Source: Bacillus pumilus (GTDB lineage: Bacteria; Bacillota; Bacilli; Bacillales; Bacillaceae). From it: a stretch of DNA of 64,000 nucleotides. The notes beneath the pieces are model-generated. The model saw nothing but the letters and a program-made list of their open reading frames with translations, ran no database searches and was not told the origin of the DNA. Position 1 is the first letter of the stretch. Each line of letters begins with the position of its first letter. The stretch is taken from contig NZ_CP047089.1 in NCBI RefSeq assembly GCF_009937765.1, positions 990,272-1,054,271 of the forward strand, given 5' to 3'. Below are positions 45,796 to 54,817 of this stretch, in pieces. Position numbers and translations under genes: made by a program.

Positions 45796-46125
45796 TTATT
45801 GAGATTCAGATTTTTTCTTTTCAACAAGTGCTACAGCTTTTGTGATGATTTGCTCGGCATTTTTTAAAGCGCGTCCAATCTCGACACGTACTGTGGGAAT
45901 GCCTGAGAAACGTTCCGCATCGTTGATATGCTGATTGGAGGCAATGATACAGAGGTCTGCCTGCTTTGCTTCCTCTGCTGTAATGCCATTTACCTGTCCC
46001 ATAATCCCTTGCTGCTCGATTTTGATCTCGTGACCGAGCTGTTTACCCGCATTCTCTAATGCCTTTGCTGCCATTGGTGTATGAGCTAACCCTGCTGGAC
46101 ATGAAGTGACACCGACAATTTTCAT
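45796..46125 (-). CDS. PTS fructose-type EIIB
   Basis: A 109-residue phosphocarrier. The phosphorylated cysteine is in GVTSCPAGLAHTPMAAKALENAG, the signature of fructose-family EIIB, and VRVEIGRALKNAEQIITKA is its C-terminal helix. It passes phosphate from EIIA to the incoming sugar. It overlaps the EIIA gene by four bases (ATGA) and precedes EIIC by 36 bases. In E. coli these units are fused in MngA; here they are three chains. Confidence 0.92.
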   Translation of the reverse strand: MKIVGVTSCPAGLAHTPMAAKALENAGKQLGHEIKIEQQGIMGQVNGITAEEAKQADLCIIASNQHINDAERFSGIPTVRVEIGRALKNAEQIITKAVALVEKKKSESQ

Positions 46126-46580
46126 TGTGTAATCCCCTCTTTCAATTGTTGTTCAATGACTTCGTAATAATAGTTAGCGGTTTGACCTGGTTGTATTTTT
46201 TCGATGAAAGCCGGTTCCATGAGGCTTGTCGCAATCCCTGACAGTAATTTCAGGTGTGTGACATTTGCTTCTTCTAATGGAACGAGCAGTGTAAATAAAT
46301 AGCTTGTGGGCAAATCGTCAAAGCTGCCCCATTCAATCGGTTGTTCCAGCTCTAAAAAAAGAAGTGATGCCGTTTGTACAGCGGAGCTTTTTGTATGAGG
46401 AATGGCGAAGCCTTGCTGAAGTCCTGTTGAAACTTCGTCTTCGCGAGTCAACAAATCTGATAGTAACCCCGCCTGATCGTTTGTAATCTGAAGGTCTTCA
46501 GCTTTCTCGGCAATGTATTGTAAAATCTCATTCTTTGATCGTCCGTTTACTTGTGTGAAAACATGATCTTTTTGGAACAA
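46122..46580 (-). CDS. PTS fructose-type EIIA
   Basis: A 152-residue EIIA_2-family protein. The phosphohistidine is in VSTGLQQGFAIPHTKSSAVQ. The TTG at 46580 (MFQKDHVFTQ...) is six bases after AGAGAAGGG; the reading frame is open 21 codons further upstream but that part contains a cre-like operator and no ribosome site. First gene of the six-gene mannoside operon, so it sets the transcription start. Confidence 0.88.
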   Translation of the reverse strand: MFQKDHVFTQVNGRSKNEILQYIAEKAEDLQITNDQAGLLSDLLTREDEVSTGLQQGFAIPHTKSSAVQTASLLFLELEQPIEWGSFDDLPTSYLFTLLVPLEEANVTHLKLLSGIATSLMEPAFIEKIQPGQTANYYYEVIEQQLKEGITQ

Positions 46581-46600
46581 GCTGATCCCTTCTCTCTTGT

Positions 46601-46617
46601 TTGTTAAGCGCTTGCAA
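46601..46617 (-). promoter_or_regulatory. cre-like palindrome before the mannoside operon
   Basis: On the minus strand TTGCAAGCGCTTAACAA has an AAGCGCTT core with TTG/CAA ends, like CcpA or LacI-family operators. It lies 20 bases before the EIIA start codon, in the leader or promoter. It suggests catabolite repression. Confidence 0.5.
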
Positions 46618-46821
46618 ATTGATTGTAATGTACTTTTCTGCAAGGTTAAATAGCATCATTTTCCGTTTGAAATGGCAAAAAGTTTATGAAGCTATTTGTC
46701 TTGTACTCTGTTATCTCAAATCCTAGCTTAAAACGAGTTTAATTATGTAAAAAACAGATTCTACTAATTGCATTTCTGTGATATTCTTCCAAGGTGTGAC
46801 AAAAGATAAGGGGTTCTTTTC

Positions 46822-49491
46822 ATGTTCAAAAAGCAGGTCAAATCCTGTGTGATCGTACTCATGGCCATCATACTCTGTATGGCGGCATTACCTGGATACG
46901 AGGCAGCAGCTGCCAGTAAAGGTACAAATGTCAATGAAGCCATTGGGTTAAAAAATGGTGAAGTCATTTCAGGGACATTACAAAATGAAATGGAAGAGTC
47001 ATGGTACCAAATCACGCCATCTGCACAAGAGGTGGCAAAAGATACACATATGAAAATTTCTGTCAAAAGTAAACAAGTGTTATCCGTATCGGTCTATCCA
47101 AGTAAAGACAGAGCGATGAAGGATGACACTTATTCGAGATATCGTGTGGACACTGCAAGTGGAGAGACAGAGGTAGACTTCCCGCATGCATGGTCAGGTC
47201 CTTATTATGTCAAAGTGCTCTACTTAGGGTCAGAGGAAGACAGCCGTGACGAGGAGGAGGATGCAGCATATACAATCGGGTATAAAGGAGCTAACCTTCC
47301 GCCTTCTGAACCTGTTTTCCCAGAAGATGATGAGTTTGACATCATTATTATAGAGAAAAAATACGGGCGCGAAATTCTCCAATCGATTCGCACAATTGAA
47401 GATAAACGTTTTAATGAAACACCAAATGGTCAGAAGCTGAGCCGTGTGCTTCAAAAAACAAAACCATTTCTCAAAACAAAGCTCATCAAACAAAAAAATG
47501 AGCAGCAAAAGGTATACAATCATTTGCTGACATTAAAGTCACTGCTAAATGACGTAGAGAAAAATGGTGCATTTAGCGGTCATATCGTGACAGAGAAAGA
47601 ACAACAGGCAATCCGTTCCCTTTTTGATATGCTCAAAGGAGCAAGTCCTGCCTATTTAAAGAAGGAATTAGAAGCAGTGAATCAACAGATTGGAATCGAT
47701 CAGCTTGAAGGAAAATCGATCGGTTATGTATTAGAAAAGCAAAAGCTTGTAAAAGAAGAGAAAGTGAAGACGAATAAGATCATTTTTAAACTAAAGGATG
47801 GCCAAACGCTTCAATCTGCGAAAAAGAAGATGAAAAGCTATGGAATCCAAGAAAACCGCGTGACATCACAATCAGTAAGTCCTTTGTTTAAAGGAATGTA
47901 TGTCTATGATGTGCCAGCAGGGCAAGAATCAGCTGGGAAGACTTTAAAAGCAGGCAAAGCTGTGATCAAAAGCACTGCGAGAAAGCTGTCCAGTATGCCG
48001 AATGTTGAATTTGCAGAGCCTGTTCAAACCTATCGTGCACTGAGTAATGATGTGCAGTATGGATACCAATGGCCTCTGAAAAACAGCGGGCAAAACAGCG
48101 GGAAAAAAGGCGCTGATGTGAAGTTTGATCAAATGAATACATTGATTGGCACAAGCAAAATGAAGCAAACATTGATTGCTGTTGTGGATACAGGTGTAGA
48201 CAGTCGTTTGACTGATCTAAGCGGGACTGTTCGTACGGACTTAGGTGCGAATCTCATTGGACGAAACAAAGATGCGATTGATGACAATGGACACGGTACG
48301 CATGTGGCGGGCATCATTGCCGCAAAAGCTGATAATCATTACTCAATGGCAGGTCTCAATCAACATACGGGCATCATTCCGGTGAAGGTGCTGGATGCTT
48401 ATGGTTTTGGAGATACAGAGCATATTGCACTTGGAATCAAGCATGCAGTGGATAAAGGCGCAAAGGTCATCAACATGAGTCTTGGCGGCTACTACAGCCG
48501 GGTGATCGAATATGCAATGAACTACGCGGCGCAAAGAAATGTACTAGTGGTCGTGGCGAGTGGAAATGATGGCGTTCCAGAAATGGGCTATCCTGCGACA
48601 TCAAAGTACGCAATGGCCATTGGCGCAAGCAACCGTATGGATATTGCTGCTGAATTCTCAAGCTTTGGTAAAGGACTGAGCATGTCTGCACCAGGATCTG
48701 ATATTCCAAGCTTAATGCCAGATGGGAATGTCTCATATCTGAGCGGGACATCAATGGCGACACCATATGTGGCAGCGGCAGCAGGATTACTGCTTTCTAA
48801 AAATCCAACCTTGAAGCCGAATCAAGTAAGGAATATTTTGCAAAGCACAGCCGATAATATCTCCTTTACATCTGTTGATGGCACAGATGACGTGTTCTAT
48901 GATGAAAATGAAGAGCCTATTGTCGATCCGAAAATTCCAGGCGTCGATTGGATGACAGGACATGGCAGACTGAATGCATTTGCTGCTTTAAGTGCTGTCG
49001 AACTAAATGCATCTGTGAGCAAAGTGGAGGATCAGCATCAAAAGGTGACAGGTAAAGCAAAGGCTGGCGCTGCTATTTCTGTGTATAGAGGTAAAACCCT
49101 GCTTGGAACAGGCACAGCGGGCAAAAATGGAACCTTTAGTGTGAAGATTAAGCATCAGAACAAAAACAAAGTTCTTCACATTAAGATTTCAAAAGGAAAG
49201 GCAGCAACGACGCTCAAAACAGTCGTCAAAAAAGGCAAAGCACCAGCTAAGCCGAAAGTGGGCAAAGTAACGGTCAAAAGTAAAACGGTCAAAGGGACTG
49301 CGGGTGCAGGATTGACCATTAAAGTAAAAAATAAATCAAAGAAAGTCATCAAAACAGTAAAAACAAATAACAAGGGCGCATTTACTGCCCAAATAAAACC
49401 GCAAAAAGCCAAAACAGTCTTGTATGTGACTGCTTCAGATGTGAGAAAAAGAGAAAGCAAAGCGGTGAAAGTTGTTGTTGTGAAAAAGTAA
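46822..49491 (+). CDS. Secreted subtilisin-like serine protease with Ig-like repeats
   Basis: An 889-residue S8 protease. There is a signal peptide (cut near residue 30, EAAAAS), a PPC-like N-terminal domain (about 40-150: GEVISGTLQNEMEESWYQI), a charged helical spacer (160-310) and an inhibitor-I9-like segment (320-400: NKIIFKLKDGQTLQSAKKKMKSYGI). The catalytic domain has Asp456 (VVDTG), His491 (NGHGTHVAG) and Ser644 (GTSMATP). Two C-terminal beta-sandwich repeats (VTGKAKAGAAISVYRG; VKGTAGAGLTIKVKN) form a very basic tail that may hold it to the wall. The closest named relative is unclear. AAGGGG precedes the ATG. Confidence 0.92.
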   Translation: MFKKQVKSCVIVLMAIILCMAALPGYEAAAASKGTNVNEAIGLKNGEVISGTLQNEMEESWYQITPSAQEVAKDTHMKISVKSKQVLSVSVYPSKDRAMKDDTYSRYRVDTASGETEVDFPHAWSGPYYVKVLYLGSEEDSRDEEEDAAYTIGYKGANLPPSEPVFPEDDEFDIIIIEKKYGREILQSIRTIEDKRFNETPNGQKLSRVLQKTKPFLKTKLIKQKNEQQKVYNHLLTLKSLLNDVEKNGAFSGHIVTEKEQQAIRSLFDMLKGASPAYLKKELEAVNQQIGIDQLEGKSIGYVLEKQKLVKEEKVKTNKIIFKLKDGQTLQSAKKKMKSYGIQENRVTSQSVSPLFKGMYVYDVPAGQESAGKTLKAGKAVIKSTARKLSSMPNVEFAEPVQTYRALSNDVQYGYQWPLKNSGQNSGKKGADVKFDQMNTLIGTSKMKQTLIAVVDTGVDSRLTDLSGTVRTDLGANLIGRNKDAIDDNGHGTHVAGIIAAKADNHYSMAGLNQHTGIIPVKVLDAYGFGDTEHIALGIKHAVDKGAKVINMSLGGYYSRVIEYAMNYAAQRNVLVVVASGNDGVPEMGYPATSKYAMAIGASNRMDIAAEFSSFGKGLSMSAPGSDIPSLMPDGNVSYLSGTSMATPYVAAAAGLLLSKNPTLKPNQVRNILQSTADNISFTSVDGTDDVFYDENEEPIVDPKIPGVDWMTGHGRLNAFAALSAVELNASVSKVEDQHQKVTGKAKAGAAISVYRGKTLLGTGTAGKNGTFSVKIKHQNKNKVLHIKISKGKAATTLKTVVKKGKAPAKPKVGKVTVKSKTVKGTAGAGLTIKVKNKSKKVIKTVKTNNKGAFTAQIKPQKAKTVLYVTASDVRKRESKAVKVVVVKK

Positions 49492-49498
49492 GAGGAGA

Positions 49499-49529
49499 GC
49501 TTCCCTTTCAAAAAAAGGGAAGTTTTTTT
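49499..49529 (+). terminator. Terminator after the protease gene
   Basis: GCTTCCCTTT and AAAGGGAAGT pair around a short A-rich loop, followed by seven Ts. Confidence 0.88.
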
Positions 49530-49598
49530 GTTTGTTACTGGAAAAATGCCAATTAATGTCGATAGTAATATAGTAGGAAAAAAAAGGAGGATTTATCG

Positions 49599-50081
49599 AT
49601 GAAAAAAATCATGTTTGCTTTCTTTCTATCTTTGCTTCTCGTATTCCCAACATTTGCACATGCAGAGGAAACAGGAGCAGTACCAGCATCCGTTCAAGTA
49701 ACAAGTGTCACAGCAGCCGATAGTGGTTTAGTGAATTACGGCTATGGCAGTAAATATCGCGTGGGTTCTTATTATCCAGCTACGTTTAAAGGAACGCTAA
49801 AAGATGCAAGTGGAAATCTCATGCCCAATCAGCCGATCCAGCTTTATTTTGAAGCAGCAATCAAATCATATGCTCAAACAGCAACAGGCACAACAGACGG
49901 GAACGGACAATTTTCACTGACGTTTCAAGTTCCTGCCGGTGCAGGCTACCAATCATACAATAATGCAGGCTGGTCTACACATTACTACGATGTCGTTCCA
50001 GTGACATTCACTTCAAACGACATCAAGCTTTCTTCAAATGTCACAAGTGTGTACCATTTGGCATATACATCACGTTACTAA
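49599..50081 (+). CDS. Small secreted protein with one Ig-like domain
   Basis: A 160-residue exported protein. The signal peptide ends AHA (residue 22). The mature part is Tyr-, Ser- and Gly-rich, with an Ig-like/carboxypeptidase-regulatory-like strand pattern: YYPATFKGTLKDASGNLMPNQPIQLYFEA, then GTTDGNGQFSLTFQVPAGAGYQSY. Such a domain suggests binding rather than catalysis. AAAGGAGG precedes the ATG. No named family. It follows the subtilase gene by 107 bases with its own terminators, so it may be a separate transcript of the same exported-protein cluster. Confidence 0.75.
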   Translation: MKKIMFAFFLSLLLVFPTFAHAEETGAVPASVQVTSVTAADSGLVNYGYGSKYRVGSYYPATFKGTLKDASGNLMPNQPIQLYFEAAIKSYAQTATGTTDGNGQFSLTFQVPAGAGYQSYNNAGWSTHYYDVVPVTFTSNDIKLSSNVTSVYHLAYTSRY

Positions 50082-50094
50082 TCTGCTGGGAGAG

Positions 50095-50166
50095 ACGACC
50101 TGGCTGAAGCCTTGTCGTTTTTTCATAGAAAAAAGGATGTCATCAAGTGACATCCTTTTCTTTTTG
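50095..50166 (+). terminator. Two terminators after the small secreted protein
   Basis: ACGAC-CTGGCTGAAGCCTT-GTCGT then TTTTTT (50095-50124), and AAAAGGATGTCA/TGACATCCTTTT with TCTTTTT (50131-50166). Confidence 0.8.
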
Positions 50167-50424
50167 TTAGCAAACCTGCTGGGCGGCAACCGAAAGAGTC
50201 GATAAACAAACACTCATGAGCCGAGACTCCCAGATTTGATCGAGCGTTTAACTTTTAATTCTGAGCTTTGATGGATAAGAACTTTCACACTTGAACGTTG
50301 ATCCTTGAACTTTCAGCTTTGAGCTTTTATCAAGGATCATCCAGAGATGATCAGATGAGGAGGGAATAACCTTTCCCTCGGAGGTGTTTAGTTCTATCGA
50401 TTTTCGGCTCACTAACAAAATTGA
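50167..50424. other. Structured non-coding stretch downstream of the coiled-coil gene
   Basis: No reading frame of note. On the plus strand CTGGG-CGGC (from 50178) can pair with GCCG and CCCAG about 40 bases later, and AGTC/GACT offers a competing pair. GATCCTTGA and TCAAGGATC pair across about 22 bases (near 50308-50339), and GAGGGAA/TTTCCCTC form another hairpin near 50360. On the minus strand the middle holds AAAGTTC/AAAGCTC-like heptamers many times. It could be a structured RNA or a decayed repeat; I cannot tell which. Confidence 0.4.
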
Positions 50425-51045
50425 TTAATCGATCTGTATTTTCGTCAGCGTATTGCTTTCTGACAAGGAAAAATCAACTTCCATTTGGAAATCCTCAATT
50501 TCGGTCGAAAGCTTTTCAATCTTCACTCGAAGATGAAGCGGATCGATGATCGTTGCCTCATTTTCAGCGAGAAACGACTTGACGATCTCTTGGTTGGCAG
50601 CCGCTTGTGTTTTTCCATCTTTTCCAAACAAGGTTTCTAAATGCTGGTCGAGCCTCTTCTTTACATCTGCATTGGTTTGTTCTGCTTTGTCTACTAGCTC
50701 TGTGTACACCTTTTTCAATTTCCGTAAATAACGAATATCGTATTCTATCGATGTCTTCCGTTCAATCGCTTCCGCCACTGTCATACTGACACCCGCTACA
50801 TCAATCGTTGTGGTCGCATTCGACACAACGATGGCTGATTTGATGGCATTCCTGCGCTTGATTAATGCTTGAATCGATTGGTCATCAGCCTTCGCTTTCT
50901 TTTCGATTTCTTCTTGATGTTGAAACCCGTGCTGTATATGTTTCCCGATCATCAATCCACCAAGTACGGCTTCATCAACGGTTCGGTTGATTCTCTTATC
51001 TAACATTTTCAGTTCACTTAATGCTCTTGTAATAGTCATTTCCAT
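50425..51045 (-). CDS. Coiled-coil protein of unknown function
   Basis: A 206-residue soluble, mostly helical protein: MTITRALSELKMLDKRINRTVDEAV, a long heptad region (IERKTSIEYDIRYLRKLKKVYTELVDKAEQTNADVKKRL) and a C-terminal strand-rich end (LRVKIEKLSTEIEDFQMEVDFSLSES). The style recalls small phage or tail-associated proteins, but no phage genes surround it. AAGGGAG lies about eleven bases before the ATG. It is a lone gene with no terminator recognised apart from the structured stretch immediately 3' of it. Confidence 0.65.
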   Translation of the reverse strand: MEMTITRALSELKMLDKRINRTVDEAVLGGLMIGKHIQHGFQHQEEIEKKAKADDQSIQALIKRRNAIKSAIVVSNATTTIDVAGVSMTVAEAIERKTSIEYDIRYLRKLKKVYTELVDKAEQTNADVKKRLDQHLETLFGKDGKTQAAANQEIVKSFLAENEATIIDPLHLRVKIEKLSTEIEDFQMEVDFSLSESNTLTKIQID

Positions 51046-51153
51046 ATTAGTGACAACTCCCTTGATTCATCCTGAAAATCATAGATTCCTATCATATACC
51101 AAAGTGTGCTTCTTTTACTAGTGATATCCTTTTTTGTCAGACTAATTTCATAG

Positions 51154-51182
51154 AAAAAACCTGGCGTTATACACCAGGTTCT
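51154..51182 (-). terminator. Terminator of the mmuM-permease operon
   Basis: On the minus strand GAACCTGG and CCAGGTT pair around TGTATAACG, followed by TTTT; the stop codon of the permease lies inside the hairpin. Confidence 0.8.
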
Positions 51183-52570
51183 TCACGTTTTTTTTGAATC
51201 CAAGCTGTCACATAATAGGCAGCATAGCAGATCGCGATGAAAGGGATGCCGCAGATAAGGGCAATCCGCTGATTTGGATCAAAGGCAATGCCAATCACAG
51301 ATGCAAAACACAGGAAGAAGGCTACAATCGGAACCACTGGATAGAGCGGGGTTCGGAAGGAAAGATCATGAAGCTTTCCGCCTTCCTGTAAAAAACGTTT
51401 CCGAAACATAAATTGTGAGGCAGCAATCCCCATCCACACGATCACAACGGCAAGTCCTGAGATCGAAACAAGGACAAGGTATACCGTTTCTGGCGCAATG
51501 ATACTTGATAACAAAGAAAGAATCCCGCCAATCATACTTAAAATCAGTGCATTCAAAGGAATTCCTTTTGATGTCAGCTTCGCCAGTTTTTTAGGCAGTG
51601 TTCGTTCCTCAGAAAGTGACCAGAGCATACGAGATGACGCATATAGTCCAGAGTTTGCGGCAGATAAGATCGCTGTCAAAATGACAAAATTCATGAAATC
51701 TGCGGCATATGGAATCCCAATGCGATCAAACACCACAACAAATGGACTTTTGATCACCCCGGCTTCTTCTACTGGGATCAGGCCAGCTAAGACTACGATT
51801 GTTCCAACGAAAAACAAGACAAGCCGCAGTACGGTTGTACGTATCGCTCTTGGAATGGTCTCGTCAGGATTGACGCTTTCACCCGCAGCAATTCCAATTA
51901 ACTCCGTACCTGAAAAAGCGAAATTGACGGCCAGCATCGTCATTAAAATTGGTAAAAAGCCGTTTGGGAAAAGACCGCCTTCCCCAGTGAAGTTAGAAAA
52001 GAACGGAGCGGCTTCACCGCCTTTTAATGGAATCAAGCCAAACATCGCAGCTCCGCCAAGAATAATAAAGAGAATAATAGCCATTACTTTAATGCTGGAA
52101 AACCAAAACTCTGATTCTGCAAAAAACTTAACTGTAAACGCATTGAGTAAAAAGATAAGAAGAGCAAAGACGCCGCTCCACATCCAAACTGATGTGTCTG
52201 GGAACCAGCGCTGCATTAAAAGCCCTGCCGCTGTAAATTCCGACCCGAGTGCGACTGTCCATGTCAGCCAGTACAGCCAAGCAACTGTGTAGCCTGTGCC
52301 GGGTCCAATGTACTTTGTTGCATACGTATGAAATGCCCCTGTAACCGGCATGGCAACAGACAACTCGCCTAAACAGAGCATCACGAGGTACACAATTAAT
52401 GCCCCGACAAGATAGGCAAGGATCGTTCCTGCGGGTCCTGCTTGATTGATGGTATACCCAGAGCTTAAAAAGAGCCCTGTGCCAATGACGCCGCCTAGAG
52501 AAAGCATGAACAGGTGGCGGCTCGTCATTTTTCGTTGATATTGTTGTGACTGATCTTTTGCTTGTTCCAT
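51167..52570 (-). CDS. ybgF: S-methylmethionine permease-like amino-acid transporter (YbgF)
   Basis: A 467-residue APC-family transporter with twelve segments. It opens [35 protein letters not shown] and has the helix-6 block [29 protein letters not shown]. subtilis ybgF sits beside ybgG, and E. coli mmuP beside mmuM. Here too the gene follows a homocysteine S-methyltransferase gene after 46 bases on the same strand, so S-methylmethionine is the likely substrate. A long antisense reading frame across it is a shadow. Confidence 0.88.
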   Translation of the reverse strand: MEQAKDQSQQYQRKMTSRHLFMLSLGGVIGTGLFLSSGYTINQAGPAGTILAYLVGALIVYLVMLCLGELSVAMPVTGAFHTYATKYIGPGTGYTVAWLYWLTWTVALGSEFTAAGLLMQRWFPDTSVWMWSGVFALLIFLLNAFTVKFFAESEFWFSSIKVMAIILFIILGGAAMFGLIPLKGGEAAPFFSNFTGEGGLFPNGFLPILMTMLAVNFAFSGTELIGIAAGESVNPDETIPRAIRTTVLRLVLFFVGTIVVLAGLIPVEEAGVIKSPFVVVFDRIGIPYAADFMNFVILTAILSAANSGLYASSRMLWSLSEERTLPKKLAKLTSKGIPLNALILSMIGGILSLLSSIIAPETVYLVLVSISGLAVVIVWMGIAASQFMFRKRFLQEGGKLHDLSFRTPLYPVVPIVAFFLCFASVIGIAFDPNQRIALICGIPFIAICYAAYYVTAWIQKKREEPGV

Positions 52571-52616
52571 GTCTTCCCGCCCTTTTGCTTAGAAGTATGT
52601 GTGATGAATCATGGTG

Positions 52617-53555
52617 TTATGATGTGGTAAGTTTTAAGATGTCCGTGATATCTTCTGGCGTCGTCCGGCAGCAGCCGCCGATGATATGCGCGCCGTCTTG
52701 ATACCATTGATGCGCACATTCACCGAATGTATGCTGAGGCGTATCCCCGCTCCATACCTTCTCGTCAGGATCATATAATTCCCCTGAGTTTGGATATACG
52801 ACAATCGGCTTGCTTGTCCCCTTTTTCATCTCTTGAATGAGAGAAGAGATATATTGCGGCGGCGTACAGTTAACGCCAACAGCAGCGATCTGTTCATAAG
52901 GTTCCAGTGCTTGTACACATTCTCTGAGCAAATCTCCTTCACTAATATGAAGATCGTCCTTCGCGCTGAATGTAATCCAAGCAGATACACCGCTGAATTC
53001 ATCTTGCAATAGCTTTGCGATGGCTATTGCTTCAATGAGGCAAGGAATCGTTTCACACGCAAGAATATCTGCACCGGCCTCTACTAATGCCTGAATCCTT
53101 GGTCTATGAAAATCAATGAGTGCCTGCTCTGTGAGTCCGTAATTTCCTTTATATTCTGAACCATCAGACAAATAAGCGCCGAATGGCCCTACAGATCCTG
53201 CGACAAATGGTTTTGTCCGCCCATTACGACTGGCTTCATCCTGCCAAAAAAGATCGCGTGCCTCTTTTGCTAAAGTGACGGATCGTTTCATTAGTTCAAT
53301 GGCTTCTTCTTTTGAATAGCCTTTTTCAGCGAAGCCATCAATCGTCGTTTGGTAACTCGCTGTTGTGGCACAGTCAGCTCCGGCTTGGAAGTAATCCAAG
53401 TGTACTTGCTGAATCAATTCTGGCTGTTCAATCAGTATTTTGGCTGACCATAAACTGTCATTTAAATTGCAGCCCTTTCGTTCAAGCTCTGTTGCAAGTG
53501 CACCGTCTAAAATTAAAGGTGCGTGAGCCTGTAAACGGCTTTGAATAGGATTCAT
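52617..53555 (-). CDS. mmuM: Homocysteine S-methyltransferase (YbgG/MmuM)
   Basis: MmuM moves a methyl group from S-methylmethionine to homocysteine, giving two methionines. The 312-residue protein has the PF02574 barrel with zinc cysteines in VGVNCTPPQYI and IIGGCCRTTPEDI; LILDGALATELERKG is the typical start of the domain. ATG 53555 was preferred, with GGAGGG upstream; an in-frame GTG at 53567 lies directly on that site. It is the first gene of a two-gene salvage operon with the permease. No S-box is seen upstream. Confidence 0.93.
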   Translation of the reverse strand: MNPIQSRLQAHAPLILDGALATELERKGCNLNDSLWSAKILIEQPELIQQVHLDYFQAGADCATTASYQTTIDGFAEKGYSKEEAIELMKRSVTLAKEARDLFWQDEASRNGRTKPFVAGSVGPFGAYLSDGSEYKGNYGLTEQALIDFHRPRIQALVEAGADILACETIPCLIEAIAIAKLLQDEFSGVSAWITFSAKDDLHISEGDLLRECVQALEPYEQIAAVGVNCTPPQYISSLIQEMKKGTSKPIVVYPNSGELYDPDEKVWSGDTPQHTFGECAHQWYQDGAHIIGGCCRTTPEDITDILKLTTS

Positions 53556-53889
53556 CGAATGAAACACCCTCCTTTTTAGTCGGAAATGATGGATATGATA
53601 TGAGGCAGTAGTTTAAATGACTAAAGTGTTTTTGTCAAGGAGAGGAAAAAGCATATGACCGCTGAAAAACCCTGAAAACATGCGGGTTTTCATGCATAAA
53701 CATGCAGTCAAAATAATAGAAAACCAAGTCATTGACAGCCTCTAAAAAGAGATATATATTATGGAAAGGTTCATTTCAGAAAGCTTCATCAAAAGGCGCT
53801 GTCTTTTGATTTTTATTTTGTTCAACGACTGTCTTCTTTCGTGTAGAAAGAGGGTTTTTTATATGCTTAAAAAAGGAGGAAAGAAGAAA
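53556..53889. promoter_or_regulatory. Divergent control region between mmuM and yitT-like gene
   Basis: No gene. AAAACCC/GGGTTTT form a hairpin at 53666-53690. CATGC occurs at 53679, 53691 and 53701, spaced 12 and 10 bases, near a minus-strand TTGACT. This may be the binding site of the mmuM regulator. A ribosome site (AAGAGGG) and ATG at 53863 offer an alternative start for the next gene. Confidence 0.4.
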
Positions 53890-54720
53890 TTGAAAAAATG
53901 TGTAAAAGATATCGCAATGATTCTAATTGGTTCTTTTTTATTTGCCGCCGCAGTGAACATGTTTGTCATTCCGCTTGAATTTGGTGAAGGCGGTGTAACG
54001 GGGCTGTCCATCATTTTCTATTATTTGTTTGAAATTGCACCATGGCTGACGAACCTAGTGTTTAATGCCATTCTGCTGCTTGTAGGGTATAAATATTTGG
54101 ACAAGAAGACGACGATTTATACTGTGGTTGCGGTCGCAAGTAACTCCCTATTCTTACACCTGACCACAACATGGGTCGTGAATGTTCACGAATTGATCAT
54201 TGGAGCCATTTTCGCGGGAATCATTATTGGAATTGGGATTGGTCTTGTGCTAAGAGCAGGCGGTACTACGGCGGGCTCTGCCATACTTGGAAGAATTGCC
54301 AACAAGTATTTAGACTGGAACGTGAGCTACGCCATCTTGTTCTTTGATCTGATCGTCGTATTTGCTTCTTACTTTATTATTGGTGCGGAAAAATTAATGT
54401 TCACGATTGTCATGCTGTACGTGGCAACAAAGGTGATGGACTTCGTGATAGAAGGACTTAACACGAAAAAGGCAGTGACGATCATATCTTCATGCAAAGA
54501 TGATATTGCCGAAGAAATCAATCACACCTTGGATCGAGGCGTGACGATTTTAAACGGCCGCGGTCATTATTCAAAGGAATCGAAGGAAATTCTCTATGCA
54601 GTCATTCAAAAGCAGGAGCTTATGCGTCTAAAGAAAATCATTAAGAAAATTGATCGAGACGCATTCGTTGTTGTCCATGACGTGCGTGATGTGTTCGGAG
54701 AAGGATTTGTGAATATATAA
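53890..54720 (+). CDS. YitT/DUF2179 family membrane protein
   Basis: A 276-residue protein: five membrane segments in the first 170 residues (DIAMILIGSFLFAAAVNMFVIPLEFGEGGVTGLSII; IGLVLRAGGTTAGSAILGRI), then the cytosolic DUF2179 domain (VTIISSCKDDIAEEINHTLDRGVTILNGRGHYS...VIQKQELMRLKKIIKKIDRDAFVVVHDVRDVFGEGF). The function of the family is unsettled. TTG 53890 is eight bases after AAAGGAGGA and gives the usual N-terminus; ATG 53863 with AAGAGGG would add nine residues. Confidence 0.88.
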   Translation: MKKCVKDIAMILIGSFLFAAAVNMFVIPLEFGEGGVTGLSIIFYYLFEIAPWLTNLVFNAILLLVGYKYLDKKTTIYTVVAVASNSLFLHLTTTWVVNVHELIIGAIFAGIIIGIGIGLVLRAGGTTAGSAILGRIANKYLDWNVSYAILFFDLIVVFASYFIIGAEKLMFTIVMLYVATKVMDFVIEGLNTKKAVTIISSCKDDIAEEINHTLDRGVTILNGRGHYSKESKEILYAVIQKQELMRLKKIIKKIDRDAFVVVHDVRDVFGEGFVNI

Positions 54721-54725
54721 AAGCG

Positions 54726-54753
54726 AAAGGACCCCAAAAGGTTCTTTTTTTTA
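54726..54753 (+). terminator. Terminator after yitT-like gene
   Basis: AAAGGACC and GGTTCTTT pair around CCAAAA and run into Ts. Confidence 0.7.
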
Positions 54754-54817
54754 TCTTTATACCTCTTGTCACATGATACTATGTAATGTATAGTATAAAT
54801 GGTTAGGAGTTGTAATC

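Noticed and set aside
46640-46720. Sigma-54 promoter for the mannoside operon
   Set aside because: No TGGCAC-N5-TTGCA pattern with correct spacing was found, and the PRD regulator here lacks the AAA+ domain needed to activate sigma-54.
50178-50235. Self-cleaving ribozyme (hammerhead or HDV-like)
   Set aside because: Stems with CTCATGAG and CCGAAAGAG look suggestive, but the hammerhead core (CTGANGA with GAAA) and the HDV nesting are missing on both strands.
51498-52292. A 264-codon plus-strand reading frame across the YbgF-like permease gene
   Set aside because: It is antisense to a clear twelve-helix transporter, has a low-complexity Pro/Lys/Ala/Ile composition typical of the complement of membrane-protein codons, and has no ribosome site.
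53556-53760. S-box (SAM) riboswitch before mmuM
   Set aside because: The conserved S-box helices and the AGAGG...GATGAAACC-type core are absent; only a short hairpin and CATGC repeats are seen.
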